A stretch of DNA of 54,325 bases, from positions 1 through 54,325 of the forward strand of contig JAIFLU010000122.1 of assembly GCA_020048915.1 (NCBI GenBank), written 5' to 3'. The position numbers and the translations under genes are program-made. The notes under the pieces were generated by a model that searched no databases, was not told the DNA's origin, and saw nothing but the letters and a program-made list of their open reading frames with translations. The DNA comes from Bacteroidota bacterium (GTDB lineage Bacteria > Bacteroidota > Bacteroidia > Bacteroidales > JAAUTT01). Shown piece by piece: positions 33,340 to 41,000 of the stretch (its first letter is position 1; the number at the start of each line of letters is the position of its first letter).

Positions 33340-33418
33340 GTTTTTCTTCATATATATCAACATTTTAACAGCGTTTGAATTTTGTATTTGTATCACAAAA
33401 AGTTTTCTGATATTCTAA

Positions 33419-33454
33419 TTTGGGTTACAATTTGGAATACAGAATGGAATACAA
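33419..33454 (+). repeat. Triple 12-bp repeat, right arm of attP-like site
   Basis: GGGTTACA, GGAATACA and GGAATACA start at 33422, 33434 and 33446 (12-bp period), ending a few bases before the integrase ATG at 33461, so binding could also repress the gene. Partner of 33177-33212. Confidence 0.65.
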
Positions 33455-33460
33455 AATTTC

Positions 33461-34753
33461 ATGGGTCTACTCATCAGAAACGGATGGTACTATTACTATA
33501 AACGTGTTCCCGAATATCTGAGGGAATATAATTCCCGTTCGTTCATCCGAGTTGCCCTAAAAACAAAAGACCGGCTTGAAGCCCAAAAAAAGGCCGTTGT
33601 TTATGAAGACCATTACAATAAATTTTGGCAATCTTTAGTCCAAAGCGGAATCAGGGCTAAAGATGACGATTACAAACGTGCCAAAGCAATTGTAAAGGCA
33701 TACGGATTTGCCTACAAAGACGCTTCGGAAATAGCCCATAAATCATCTGTCGAAGAAATTGTGTCCAGACTGATTGTTGCCAAAAGCAAGGAAAATGATG
33801 AAAAAACGTTTGATGCTGTTATGGGGATGGCTGATGTCCCTTCTATTCCGTTAAGTGAGTGCAAAGAACGCTTTTGGAATTTATGTGCCGACCGCTTCTC
33901 AAATAAATCGGAACATCAGATAACGAAGTACAAAAATCCGAGAAACCGTTCCATTGATGATTTTATCAAAGCTATAGGAGACAAAGATATTGCCAACATT
34001 CAGCGAAAAGATATTATCAGATTTCATCAGTGGCTAATGGAAGAAATATCCGGTGGAAAAAACGCAGATACAGCAAATAAAAAAATGCGCCATGTAAAGG
34101 ACATTTTACGAACCGTTGCCAACGCAAATGAAATTCCATTTGATGAGGACATTCTTTTTGCCAAAACACGTTTCAAACTTATTCACAAATCACGTCCGCC
34201 TTTTGAAGCCGAGTACGTTCAAAGCAAAATACTTACAAGTCTCAATTCATTGAATGAGCAAGCCAAGCTTCTTATTTATGCTATGGCGGATACAGGTGCA
34301 AGAGAAGCCGAATTGATAGGACTTGAAAAACAGGACATTTTTCTGGATGCTGAGATACCTTATATTTGGATTCGACCAAAAGATAAAAGAGGCTTGAAAA
34401 CACTCCACTCTGAGCGTCAGATTCCACTTGTAGGAACGGCCTTGTATGCATTTCAACAATTACCCTCAGGTTTCACAAGGTATAAAGAGGCCGATGCAAT
34501 ATCAAGCCTGATAAACAGATATTTCACAACTAATAAATTACGCCCGACGGAAGAGCATTCCTTATATTCATTGCGACATACTTTTAAAGACCGTTTGCGC
34601 GACATACAGGCACCGGAAGAAATCATCGACCAGCTTATGGGGCATCGCATTGCCAAACCGAGATACGGACGCGGGCATCTTTTAAAGACCGCACATGAAT
34701 GGCTTCAGAAAATCCAATTCAAAGTTCCAGACAATAAAGTAGCCGACAAATAA
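33461..34753 (+). CDS. Second tyrosine recombinase, DUF6538-type
   Basis: A 430-residue integrase unlike the one at 679. Its N-terminus (RNGWYYYYKRVPEYLREY) is the DUF6538 arm domain that I know mainly from proteobacterial phages and islands. A core-binding domain spans residues 130-220. The catalytic set is complete: Arg281 in DTGAREAELIGL, Arg372 in SLRHTF, His395 in MGHRI and Tyr402 in PRYGRG; the His of HxxR is Ser. The gene is intact. Upstream are two triple 12-bp repeat arrays around a tRNA-3'-end-like core, the layout of a complete attP. The integrase would therefore direct insertion at a different tRNA. It is the strongest sign that the island is a fusion of two elements, or carries a second, unused integration system. 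Confidence 0.93.
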   Translation: MGLLIRNGWYYYYKRVPEYLREYNSRSFIRVALKTKDRLEAQKKAVVYEDHYNKFWQSLVQSGIRAKDDDYKRAKAIVKAYGFAYKDASEIAHKSSVEEIVSRLIVAKSKENDEKTFDAVMGMADVPSIPLSECKERFWNLCADRFSNKSEHQITKYKNPRNRSIDDFIKAIGDKDIANIQRKDIIRFHQWLMEEISGGKNADTANKKMRHVKDILRTVANANEIPFDEDILFAKTRFKLIHKSRPPFEAEYVQSKILTSLNSLNEQAKLLIYAMADTGAREAELIGLEKQDIFLDAEIPYIWIRPKDKRGLKTLHSERQIPLVGTALYAFQQLPSGFTRYKEADAISSLINRYFTTNKLRPTEEHSLYSLRHTFKDRLRDIQAPEEIIDQLMGHRIAKPRYGRGHLLKTAHEWLQKIQFKVPDNKVADK

Positions 34754-34930
34754 CCGATTCGAATCATTCGCAATTGCAATATGCGAATAATAAAATTTCC
34801 GACTTAAGCATCTTTATTATGTTAATACACTACTGTATTCATACTATTCCATACATTAGTATGATAATGCACCTAATAATCATAAATCCTTGACATATCT
34901 ATGTATTTTCATAATCATTGGATTACGAAC

Positions 34931-34945
34931 CTTTTGTGCGTTTTG
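34931..34945 (+). promoter_or_regulatory. TGTGCGT-type motif upstream of 35011-35325
   Basis: CTTTTGTGCGTTTTG lies about 70 bases before the ATG at 35011, in the same orientation to its gene as at other island sites. Confidence 0.45.
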
Positions 34946-35010
34946 AATAAAAACAGGAAAGGATATAAAGACCATGTTTTATTATTTTAACTCATTAGGA
35001 GAAGAGTCCC

Positions 35011-35325
35011 ATGAAAGAAGAAGAGCAAATAAACAGACCGCTTATCCGTAAAGATTATTTACGGGATGTTGTAAAGAAACTTGTCGAACAACGACAAAAA
35101 CTCCGAATAACGCAGGAAGAGTTAAATGCCCGTCTCGGAATGGCCGACAGATTGGTAAGTAAGTGGGAATGCGGAATGAGAAGTCCGACTTCGTTTAATT
35201 TGTATTGCTGGGCTTTCGCATTGGGGATGCGATTGTCCGTAGCTGCAAATGATAACATTCCGCAAAACAATCCTCCGAAATACAAGGCATGCAACGACAA
35301 TAAATTTACGATTGTCCGCAATTAA
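35011..35325 (+). CDS. XRE-family helix-turn-helix regulator
   Basis: A 104-residue protein (MKEEEQINRPLIRKDYLRD). The helix-turn-helix is VKKLVEQRQKLRITQEELNARLGMADRLVSKWECGMRSPT, with the second and recognition helices well formed and W-E at the usual place; a short helix (FNLYCWAFALGMRL) and a polar tail follow. It probably represses genes of this end of the island, perhaps the integrase or its own promoter, which carries a TGTGCGT-type motif. A GGAG-type ribosome site precedes the ATG. The target is not visible. Confidence 0.82.
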   Translation: MKEEEQINRPLIRKDYLRDVVKKLVEQRQKLRITQEELNARLGMADRLVSKWECGMRSPTSFNLYCWAFALGMRLSVAANDNIPQNNPPKYKACNDNKFTIVRN

Positions 35326-35362
35326 ATTTTCTTCTACACACCCAAACTATAGCACCGATGCA

Positions 35363-36772
35363 TTATGTGTCGGTGTTTTTTTTGGTTTTACTAATTATTT
35401 TCCAATACCCCCTTGTCCCGCCATCTCTTTCAATAACTCCCTTGCTTTTTAAAGCTTTAATATGACCTTGAGCGGCAGAATTATTAATTCCGAGTTTCTC
35501 TGCTAATTCTCTATATGCAATTCGAGGATTTTGTTTAATTAAATCCAGAACTTCATTTTGCCTATCAGTAAGATATTTTGCACCACCATTTGCACCACCA
35601 TTTGCACCACTAGTTATATCATCTTTTGCATCACTACTAAAATCATGTTGAACTTTAATTTGTTCAAAAGCACTTTTAGCATTAATTTCAATCTTAAAAG
35701 ATGAAGAGCTATAATCGTATTTCGGCGGGGGTAATCCGATATTTTTACATTCGGTTTCAATCTTTTCAATGCCTCGTCCCCAAGATTCTATTAATCCGGC
35801 TCTGAAAAACACATTGGCGATATCCGGATTAAACGGTTTGGACGGATGGGATTTCCTTAAGGTTTCAACTGTCCAGTTTTCAGGCAATTCACCTTCATTC
35901 CAAATAATGATTTTATCTTCATAAATCCGTATTTGAATAGGAATACTACTGGCATAATCTTTATGGACTATGGAGTTCAATAAGGCTTCGCGCACCGCTT
36001 CTTTGGGAAAAAGGAATTGTTCAACACGATTAATACCTTCATAACGGATATAGGCTTTTAAATACTTCGTATAAAGCAAGTCCATTGCTTTATCGGCCTG
36101 TTCAATCAGGGTTCCGTGAATTTCATCCTGATAAAGCAATTCGGCTTCTGATTCAAAAAAACCGATTTTGATATAAGCCCCTGTGACATATTTTTCCGGG
36201 TCAGAATAAAAAAGCAAAAGCGCTGCGCGTTTCAGGTAAGCACCGTCTTTCAGCCGCAAGTTTTCTATTAAAATTTCAGGTGTACTTCCTATTGCTTCAT
36301 CACTTAACCGTCCGCTTTTAGATGCCTTGTTTTTAAATAACGTAATGGCCTCTTTTTGCAAATCCTTTACAGTCACACTGGGAACAGGAACACCGTCCCA
36401 GTGTTTTCCCTGCTTTTGCAACAAGAACCTGTCAAGGGAAGCCCCTTTTAATTCCTGTTTGGTGCTTCCGCTTCGATAGTGATACTGTCCTTTATAGCTG
36501 ATGGGGTACGGATGAGAAGCAACGTTAATTTCTAAATAGTCTTTCCCTTTTTCTGAACGTAGATTGACATCTACAATAATTCCCAGAACATCCCTTATTT
36601 TATTGGGAATATCGTTCAAAAGCTTTGCAGCATCGGCAATGCCTTTTATATCGCCGTTATCGTCTTTGCCGATATAAAGGGTACCGCCGTCGGCATTGGC
36701 AAATCCGCATATCCATTTGATATACTCATCCCGCCAATTTTCTTTCCATTCTATATTCTGCGCTTCTTTCAT
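35363..36772 (-). CDS. AlbA/Schlafen-type ATP-binding regulator
   Basis: From ATG 36772 (MKEAQNIEWKENWRDEYIKW) it is 469 residues; the longer frame to 36913 enters the arm repeats and is rejected. The N-terminal 120 residues are an AlbA_2 (Schlafen-type) domain: E-WKENWRDEYIKWICGFANADGGTLYIG. Around 260-330 is a GHKL-like ATP-binding part (PKEAVREALLNSIVHKDYASS, GIEKIETECKNIGLPPPKY). The C-terminal 80 residues are a winged helix (LTDRQNEVLDLIKQNPRIAYRELAEKLGINNSAAQGHIKALKSKG). This is the common 'ATP-binding protein / putative transcriptional regulator' of islands. A 12-bp repeat near 35580-35612 encodes GANGGANGGA, a linker that could vary in length. It is the last gene before the right junction and probably has a regulatory or defence role. 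Confidence 0.85.
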   Translation of the reverse strand: MKEAQNIEWKENWRDEYIKWICGFANADGGTLYIGKDDNGDIKGIADAAKLLNDIPNKIRDVLGIIVDVNLRSEKGKDYLEINVASHPYPISYKGQYHYRSGSTKQELKGASLDRFLLQKQGKHWDGVPVPSVTVKDLQKEAITLFKNKASKSGRLSDEAIGSTPEILIENLRLKDGAYLKRAALLLFYSDPEKYVTGAYIKIGFFESEAELLYQDEIHGTLIEQADKAMDLLYTKYLKAYIRYEGINRVEQFLFPKEAVREALLNSIVHKDYASSIPIQIRIYEDKIIIWNEGELPENWTVETLRKSHPSKPFNPDIANVFFRAGLIESWGRGIEKIETECKNIGLPPPKYDYSSSSFKIEINAKSAFEQIKVQHDFSSDAKDDITSGANGGANGGAKYLTDRQNEVLDLIKQNPRIAYRELAEKLGINNSAAQGHIKALKSKGVIERDGGTRGYWKIISKTKKNTDT

Positions 36773-36883
36773 ATTGGGTATTCTCAATTCTACGCGGTTC
36801 GTTAAAATTTTATTTGTCAGTAAAAATATAACATGCTTCTGAATTATGAGATAGTTTTTTTGAAAAAACAAGGCCTTGAAAAT

Positions 36884-36903
36884 AGTGCAAATGGAGTGCA
36901 AAT
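36884..36903 (+). repeat. Putative integrase arm-binding sites, right end
   Basis: AGTGCAAAT at 36884-36892 and 36895-36903, an 11-bp period, same strand and spacing as at 650-669. They lie 47 bp inside the right attachment repeat. Confidence 0.65.
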
Positions 36904-36907
36904 AAAA

Positions 36908-36940
36908 AAGCACTTACCGGTTTTATTCGTGTAAGTGCTT
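36908..36940 (-). terminator. Terminator of tRNA-Val, carried by the island
   Basis: AAGCACTTAC (36908-36917) pairs exactly with GTAAGTGCTT (36931-36940); on the minus strand a T-run follows. The island thus provides the re-created tRNA with a new terminator; the original one is probably at 412-444. Confidence 0.85.
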
Positions 36941-36949
36941 CATCTTGTT

Positions 36950-36996
36950 TGTGGGAGCAACAGGATTCGAACCTGTGACCCTCTGCTTGTAAGGCA
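36950..36996 (-). repeat. Right attachment site (attR), within tRNA-Val
   Basis: Identical 47-bp partner of 498-544, lying in the 3' half of the intact tRNA-Val gene. The identity stops at 36996/544. With the tRNA on the minus strand, the chromosome supplies the 5' half and the island supplies this 3' half. Confidence 0.93.
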
Positions 36997-37026
36997 GATG
37001 CTCTGAACCAGCTGAGCTATGCTCCC
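36952..37026 (-). tRNA. tRNA-Val (TAC anticodon)
   Basis: A complete 75-base cloverleaf without encoded CCA. The acceptor stem is GGGAGCA/TGCTCCC, the D arm has GCTC/GAGC, the anticodon loop is CTTACAA with anticodon TAC (reads GUA valine codons), the T arm is ACAGG-TTCGAAT-CCTGT and the discriminator is A. It is the island's integration target; its 3' half is duplicated at 498-544. Confidence 0.96.
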
Positions 37027-37160
37027 TTTTTTACTTCCGATATAACCCTCATTATGTATGCCACAATTGCAAGGTGTGTTTCTCAAAAGCGGTGCAAAGA
37101 TAACAGCGTTTTTTTTATCTGCAAAAATATTTAAAAAAAAACCTCACTTTTTCTTAACAT

Positions 37161-38450
37161 TTATAGTGCTTCGGCAACAATAAAAGTGCTACCACCAATA
37201 AAAATCAAATCGTTAGACCCTGCATTTTTCTTCGCATTATCGACTGCAATTTTTACATTTGGAAAACTTTTACCTCTTAATCCAGCTTCGGCCGAAAGCT
37301 GCATCAGAATATTTTCATCTAAAGCTCTGGGAATATTTGCTTTTGTAAAATAATAATCACCCGTCACTGGTAAAAGCTTTAAAATATGGCGTATATCCTT
37401 ATCGTTTACTAAACCAAAAACAAAATGCAACTTCTCATACTTTAGTCCTTGAATCTGCTTAACAACCCAAGCAATGCCTTCCGCATTATGGCCTGTATCG
37501 CAAATAATAAAGGGATTGTCGCTTAAAATCTGCCATCGTCCTTGCAAACCTGTAACTTTTGCAACATTTTTTAATCCTGTTTCTATCTGGCTATTATCAA
37601 TTTCAAAATTTTGTCTCTTCAACAATTCGATGGCACACATTACTGTGCAAATATTTTTCTGCTGATAATTTCCCAAAAGATCAATGCTCAGAATAACTTT
37701 CTCACTTGAATTCAATTTACATAATTCAAAATATTGGTGCCTTTTGGATAATCCCAACGAATAGTTGGATTCGAAGATTTCATCGGCAAAAAACAGGGGA
37801 GCATTTCTTTCGCATGCAATTTGTTTAAATACAGGTTTTGTTTCAGGAAGGGATTCGCCAATTACCACATGAACCCCCCTTTTTATTATTCCGGCTTTTT
37901 CAACGGCAATTTTAGAAAGGGAATCTCCTAAAAATTCCGTATGATCAAACCCAATATTCGTAATAACCGATAATTCCGGTGTAATAATATTGGTCGAATC
38001 TAATCTCCCTCCCATTCCAACTTCAATTACAGCAACATCCACTTTTTCTTTATTAAAAAATTCAAAAGCCAAAGCTGAAGTCATTTCAAAAAAAGAGGGC
38101 GAAATGGCCTCAAAATTTTCCTTATATTTTAAAACAAATTGGGTTACTGCTTCTTTGGGTATCATTTCCCCATTAATACGAATCCGCTCTCTAAAATCCT
38201 TTAAATGAGGAGATGTAAACAATCCGGTTTTATAACCCGCTTTCTGCAATATAGAAGCAATCATATGCGAAACTGATCCTTTTCCATTTGTCCCCGCTAC
38301 ATGGATAGTTTTGTAGTTTCGATGAGGATAATTACATAATTCATCTAACCATAAAGCATTATCCAAATTTGCCTTATAAGCCGCCTTCCCTACCCGATGG
38401 AACATTGGTAGCCGACTATATAAAAAATTTAAGGTCTCCTGGTAATCCAT
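37161..38450 (-). CDS. folC: Folylpolyglutamate/dihydrofolate synthase
   Basis: A 429-residue bifunctional FolC: it joins dihydropteroate to glutamate and adds further glutamates to folates. MDYQETLNFLYSRLPMF is the usual start; the P-loop is GTNGKGSVSHM (near residue 53), then TSPHLKDFRERIRING, EVGMGGRLDSTN, NIGFDHTEFLGDSL and KAGIIKRG are family signatures. The Mur-ligase C-terminal domain includes DTGHNAEG. Full length. It is 6 bp downstream of the nitroreductase gene, so probably co-transcribed. It is the first chromosomal gene after the tRNA. Confidence 0.96.
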   Translation of the reverse strand: MDYQETLNFLYSRLPMFHRVGKAAYKANLDNALWLDELCNYPHRNYKTIHVAGTNGKGSVSHMIASILQKAGYKTGLFTSPHLKDFRERIRINGEMIPKEAVTQFVLKYKENFEAISPSFFEMTSALAFEFFNKEKVDVAVIEVGMGGRLDSTNIITPELSVITNIGFDHTEFLGDSLSKIAVEKAGIIKRGVHVVIGESLPETKPVFKQIACERNAPLFFADEIFESNYSLGLSKRHQYFELCKLNSSEKVILSIDLLGNYQQKNICTVMCAIELLKRQNFEIDNSQIETGLKNVAKVTGLQGRWQILSDNPFIICDTGHNAEGIAWVVKQIQGLKYEKLHFVFGLVNDKDIRHILKLLPVTGDYYFTKANIPRALDENILMQLSAEAGLRGKSFPNVKIAVDNAKKNAGSNDLIFIGGSTFIVAEAL

Positions 38451-38456
38451 AATTCA

Positions 38457-38966
38457 TTACCAGGTGTTATGATGAATTCGTTCTTTTTTAAACCGACTTG
38501 GGGTTTTATACTGCTCAGATGTATATCCTAAAGATATCAGTGAAAATGGACGTACTTCATTGGGAAGATTAAATAAATTTATAATGGAATTAATTCTTTC
38601 TTCGCGTGGATATATTCCAAGCCATACAGCCCCCAGCCCCATTCCATGCGCTGCCAATAGAAGATTTTGAGTGGCTGCGGCGCAATCTACCGGCCAGTAT
38701 GCCGGAGTATGCGCTAATTGCTCGTCTCCGCAAATCAATATGGCTGCCGGGGCATTTTCCAGCATACCAGCATGAGGATGAAACTCCATAATCTTATTCA
38801 AAATTGACCGGTCATCGATAATTATAAAGTGCCAAGGCTGCTTGTTTACAGCCGATGGAGCATACATGGCATATTTAATAAGCTCTTCCAGTGTTTCATG
38901 AGTAACTGCCCGGTTATTGTATTTCCGAATACTCCGTCGGGATAAAATGGCTTCCAAAACGTTCAT
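38457..38966 (-). CDS. Nitroreductase-family flavoprotein
   Basis: A 169-residue FMN-binding protein of the nitroreductase fold. It opens with the signature AILSRRSIRKYNNRAV (FMN phosphate contacts), followed by YAMYAPSAVNKQPWHFIIIDD, a middle VDCAAATQNLLLAAHGMGLGAVWLGIYP, and ends with SLGYTSEQ. Its natural substrate cannot be told from sequence; members reduce nitro compounds or quinones with NAD(P)H. It forms an operon with folC (6-bp gap) and is divergent from the PhoH gene, with 90 bp between. Confidence 0.9.
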   Translation of the reverse strand: MNVLEAILSRRSIRKYNNRAVTHETLEELIKYAMYAPSAVNKQPWHFIIIDDRSILNKIMEFHPHAGMLENAPAAILICGDEQLAHTPAYWPVDCAAATQNLLLAAHGMGLGAVWLGIYPREERINSIINLFNLPNEVRPFSLISLGYTSEQYKTPSRFKKERIHHNTW

Positions 38967-39056
38967 AAATCTATGTTTCTGTTAATTAATTCAGGGCATT
39001 TTGAGCTACAAATTTGCTATATTTAAGACATTAAAAAAATCTTTATCCAACGAAAT

Positions 39057-40385
39057 ATGAAAGGAACTAAAAAAATATTCGTGCTCGACACCAATGTGCT
39101 ATTGCACGACCACATGTGTATATACAATTTTCAGGAAAATGATGTTGTTATCCCAATAACCGTATTAGAAGAGCTCGACAAGCTTAAGAAAGGAAACGAT
39201 CAGATAAATTACAATGCCCGAGAATTCACCCGAGAATTAGATCATCTTTCAGGAGACCACCTCTTCAATGGAGGGGTTTCGTTAGGAGTTGGGCTGGGTA
39301 ATTTAAGCATCGAAACCGGAAAACCTTTTTCGAAAGCAATTGCTGAATCGTTTCCTGAAAACACGCCTGACCATAGAATATTAGCGATCGCTGAATTTGT
39401 AAAAACAAAAAATACCTCCAGTCATGTTGCACTTATTTCGAAAGATATTAACCTGCGAATGAAGGCGAAGTCGATCGGAATAATGGCGCAGGATTACGAA
39501 ACAGATAAAGTTCATAATATTGACGATTTAAATAAAAATATAATAACTCTCGATAATGTAAACAGTGAGTTAATTTCAAGGTTATACGAAAAAATGGAAG
39601 GAGTTCCCTCCAATGAATTTAATTTTGGTTTTGAATTGTATGGGCATCAATATTTTATACTTAGAAGTGAAAAATCGAGTGTCTTGGCACATTACGACCC
39701 ATTGAGCAAAGTGTTAAACCGGGTAGAAAAACAGCGCACCTATGGTATTGAACCCCGAAATGCCGAACAAACCTTTTCGCTAGACGCATTGCTTCGTCCC
39801 GAAATACAACTGGTTGCCCTTACCGGAAAAGCAGGAACCGGAAAAACATTACTCGCCCTGGCTGCAGCTATGCAAATGAATAAAAATTATCACCAAATAC
39901 TTCTAGCACGCCCAATTGTTCCTCTGGCAAATCGTGATATGGGCTTTTTACCCGGCGATGTTAAAGAAAAGATTGAGCCTTATATGCATCCTTTATACGA
40001 CAACCTTTCAGTAATTAAAAACAAGTTTAAAAGTACAAGTGAAGAGTTTGTAAGGATTGAAGATATGCAAAAGTCAGAAAAGCTTGTGATTACTCCATTA
40101 GCATATATTAGGGGTCGAAGTCTCTCGAACGTATTTTTTATTGTTGATGAAGCTCAAAACTTAACACCTCACGAAATAAAAACTATTATTACCCGAGCTG
40201 GCGAAGGAACCAAAATGGTATTTACCGGAGATATTCAACAAATAGATTCCCCTTACCTGGATACCGAGTCAAACGGACTTTCATATATGGCCGACAAAAT
40301 GAAAGGCCAAGATATATTTGCACATGTCAACTTAGTCAAAGGGGAACGCAGCTACCTTGCCGAGCTAGCTACCAACTTATTGTAA
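39057..40385 (+). CDS. PhoH-family ATPase with N-terminal PIN domain
   Basis: A 442-residue protein of the YlaK/PhoH2 type. The N-terminal PIN ribonuclease domain has VLDTNVLLHD (metal Asp), TVLEELDKLKK and LISKDINLRMKA (acidic residues). From residue 240 the PhoH helicase-like ATPase: Walker A GKAGTGKTLLAL near 259-270, ARPIVPLANRDMGFLPGD, Walker B FIVDEAQNLTPHE and FTGDIQQID. PIN-PhoH fusions unwind and cleave RNA. Complete, with a typical start just after an AT-rich promoter region divergent from the nitroreductase. Confidence 0.94.
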   Translation: MKGTKKIFVLDTNVLLHDHMCIYNFQENDVVIPITVLEELDKLKKGNDQINYNAREFTRELDHLSGDHLFNGGVSLGVGLGNLSIETGKPFSKAIAESFPENTPDHRILAIAEFVKTKNTSSHVALISKDINLRMKAKSIGIMAQDYETDKVHNIDDLNKNIITLDNVNSELISRLYEKMEGVPSNEFNFGFELYGHQYFILRSEKSSVLAHYDPLSKVLNRVEKQRTYGIEPRNAEQTFSLDALLRPEIQLVALTGKAGTGKTLLALAAAMQMNKNYHQILLARPIVPLANRDMGFLPGDVKEKIEPYMHPLYDNLSVIKNKFKSTSEEFVRIEDMQKSEKLVITPLAYIRGRSLSNVFFIVDEAQNLTPHEIKTIITRAGEGTKMVFTGDIQQIDSPYLDTESNGLSYMADKMKGQDIFAHVNLVKGERSYLAELATNLL

Positions 40386-40437
40386 TTCACTTGTAAATTT
40401 GTAACTTGCGCAAATTTTACAATGTATCTGATAAAAC

Positions 40438-40950
40438 ATGAGCATTAAAACCCTGGTTATTACCCGGCATGCAAAATCAAGCTGGGATTATGATACTATT
40501 GATGATTTGGATAGGCCATTAAAAGAATCTGGCATTCGAAATGCTATTCTGATTGCCGAAATTATAAAAAAGAAGCATATAACTTTTGACATGGTTTATT
40601 CCAGTCCTGCAAACCGGGCATTGCATACTGCTTTAATATTTTCGAGAATTCTTAAAATCCCGGTACAGAAAATTGAAATTAAAGAACAGCTATATAGTGA
40701 ATCTGATGCGGCTATTATCCAATTCATCAAATCCATTCCCGAGAATTTTTCAAAAGTTTTGCTTTTTGGACACAATCCTACTTTTACCGACTTGGCAAAT
40801 CGATTTTTAAAACAGCGAATTTCAAATCTCCCAACTGCGGGGGCTGTATACTTAGAACTCGAATGCGACTCATGGAGCCAAATTGGACCGGTAGCTGTTG
40901 TTAAAGACCATTTATTTTTCCCAAAAAAAATCAGTGATTCATCTGATTAA
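40438..40950 (+). CDS. sixA: SixA-like phosphohistidine phosphatase
   Basis: A 170-residue histidine-phosphatase-superfamily protein. The catalytic RH motif is TRHAKSSWDY (His near residue 11), followed by DDLDRPLKESGIRNA, SSPANRALHTA and the second catalytic His in LLFGHNPTFTDLAN. SixA-type enzymes remove phosphate from phosphohistidine proteins. The gene sits 52 bp after phoH and 50 bp before ppk1, so one operon is possible; polyphosphate kinase works through phosphohistidine, which may or may not be related. Confidence 0.88.
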   Translation: MSIKTLVITRHAKSSWDYDTIDDLDRPLKESGIRNAILIAEIIKKKHITFDMVYSSPANRALHTALIFSRILKIPVQKIEIKEQLYSESDAAIIQFIKSIPENFSKVLLFGHNPTFTDLANRFLKQRISNLPTAGAVYLELECDSWSQIGPVAVVKDHLFFPKKISDSSD

Positions 40951-41000
40951 CCACTTTTTTATTAACAGAGATACCATCTCTAATAAGATTTGTTATTAGC

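Larger units (their letters stand above)
498..36996. mobile_element. Integrated mobilisable island in tRNA-Val, about 36.45 kb
   Basis: Perfect 47-bp direct repeats of the tRNA-Val 3' half bound the region, and a tyrosine recombinase gene lies 135 bp inside the left repeat, the usual arrangement for tRNA-targeting integrative elements. Paired AGTGCAAAT repeats occur just inside both ends. The island encodes a MobF relaxase and a coupling-protein-like ATPase, but I find no VirB4, VirB6, VirB8-10 or TraG-type channel genes, so transfer would need a helper. The backbone genes look visibly more GC-rich than the AT-rich cargo at 1.9-3.7, 8.6-10.7 and 12.8-14.8 kb, which suggests several separate acquisitions. 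A second integrase with its own attP-like site lies near the right end. Confidence 0.9.

Noticed and set aside
40381..40437. A/T-rich partial palindrome between phoH and the SixA-like gene
   Set aside because: The TTGCGCAA centre is short and the outer arms are imperfect with no T-run; too weak to call a terminator or operator.
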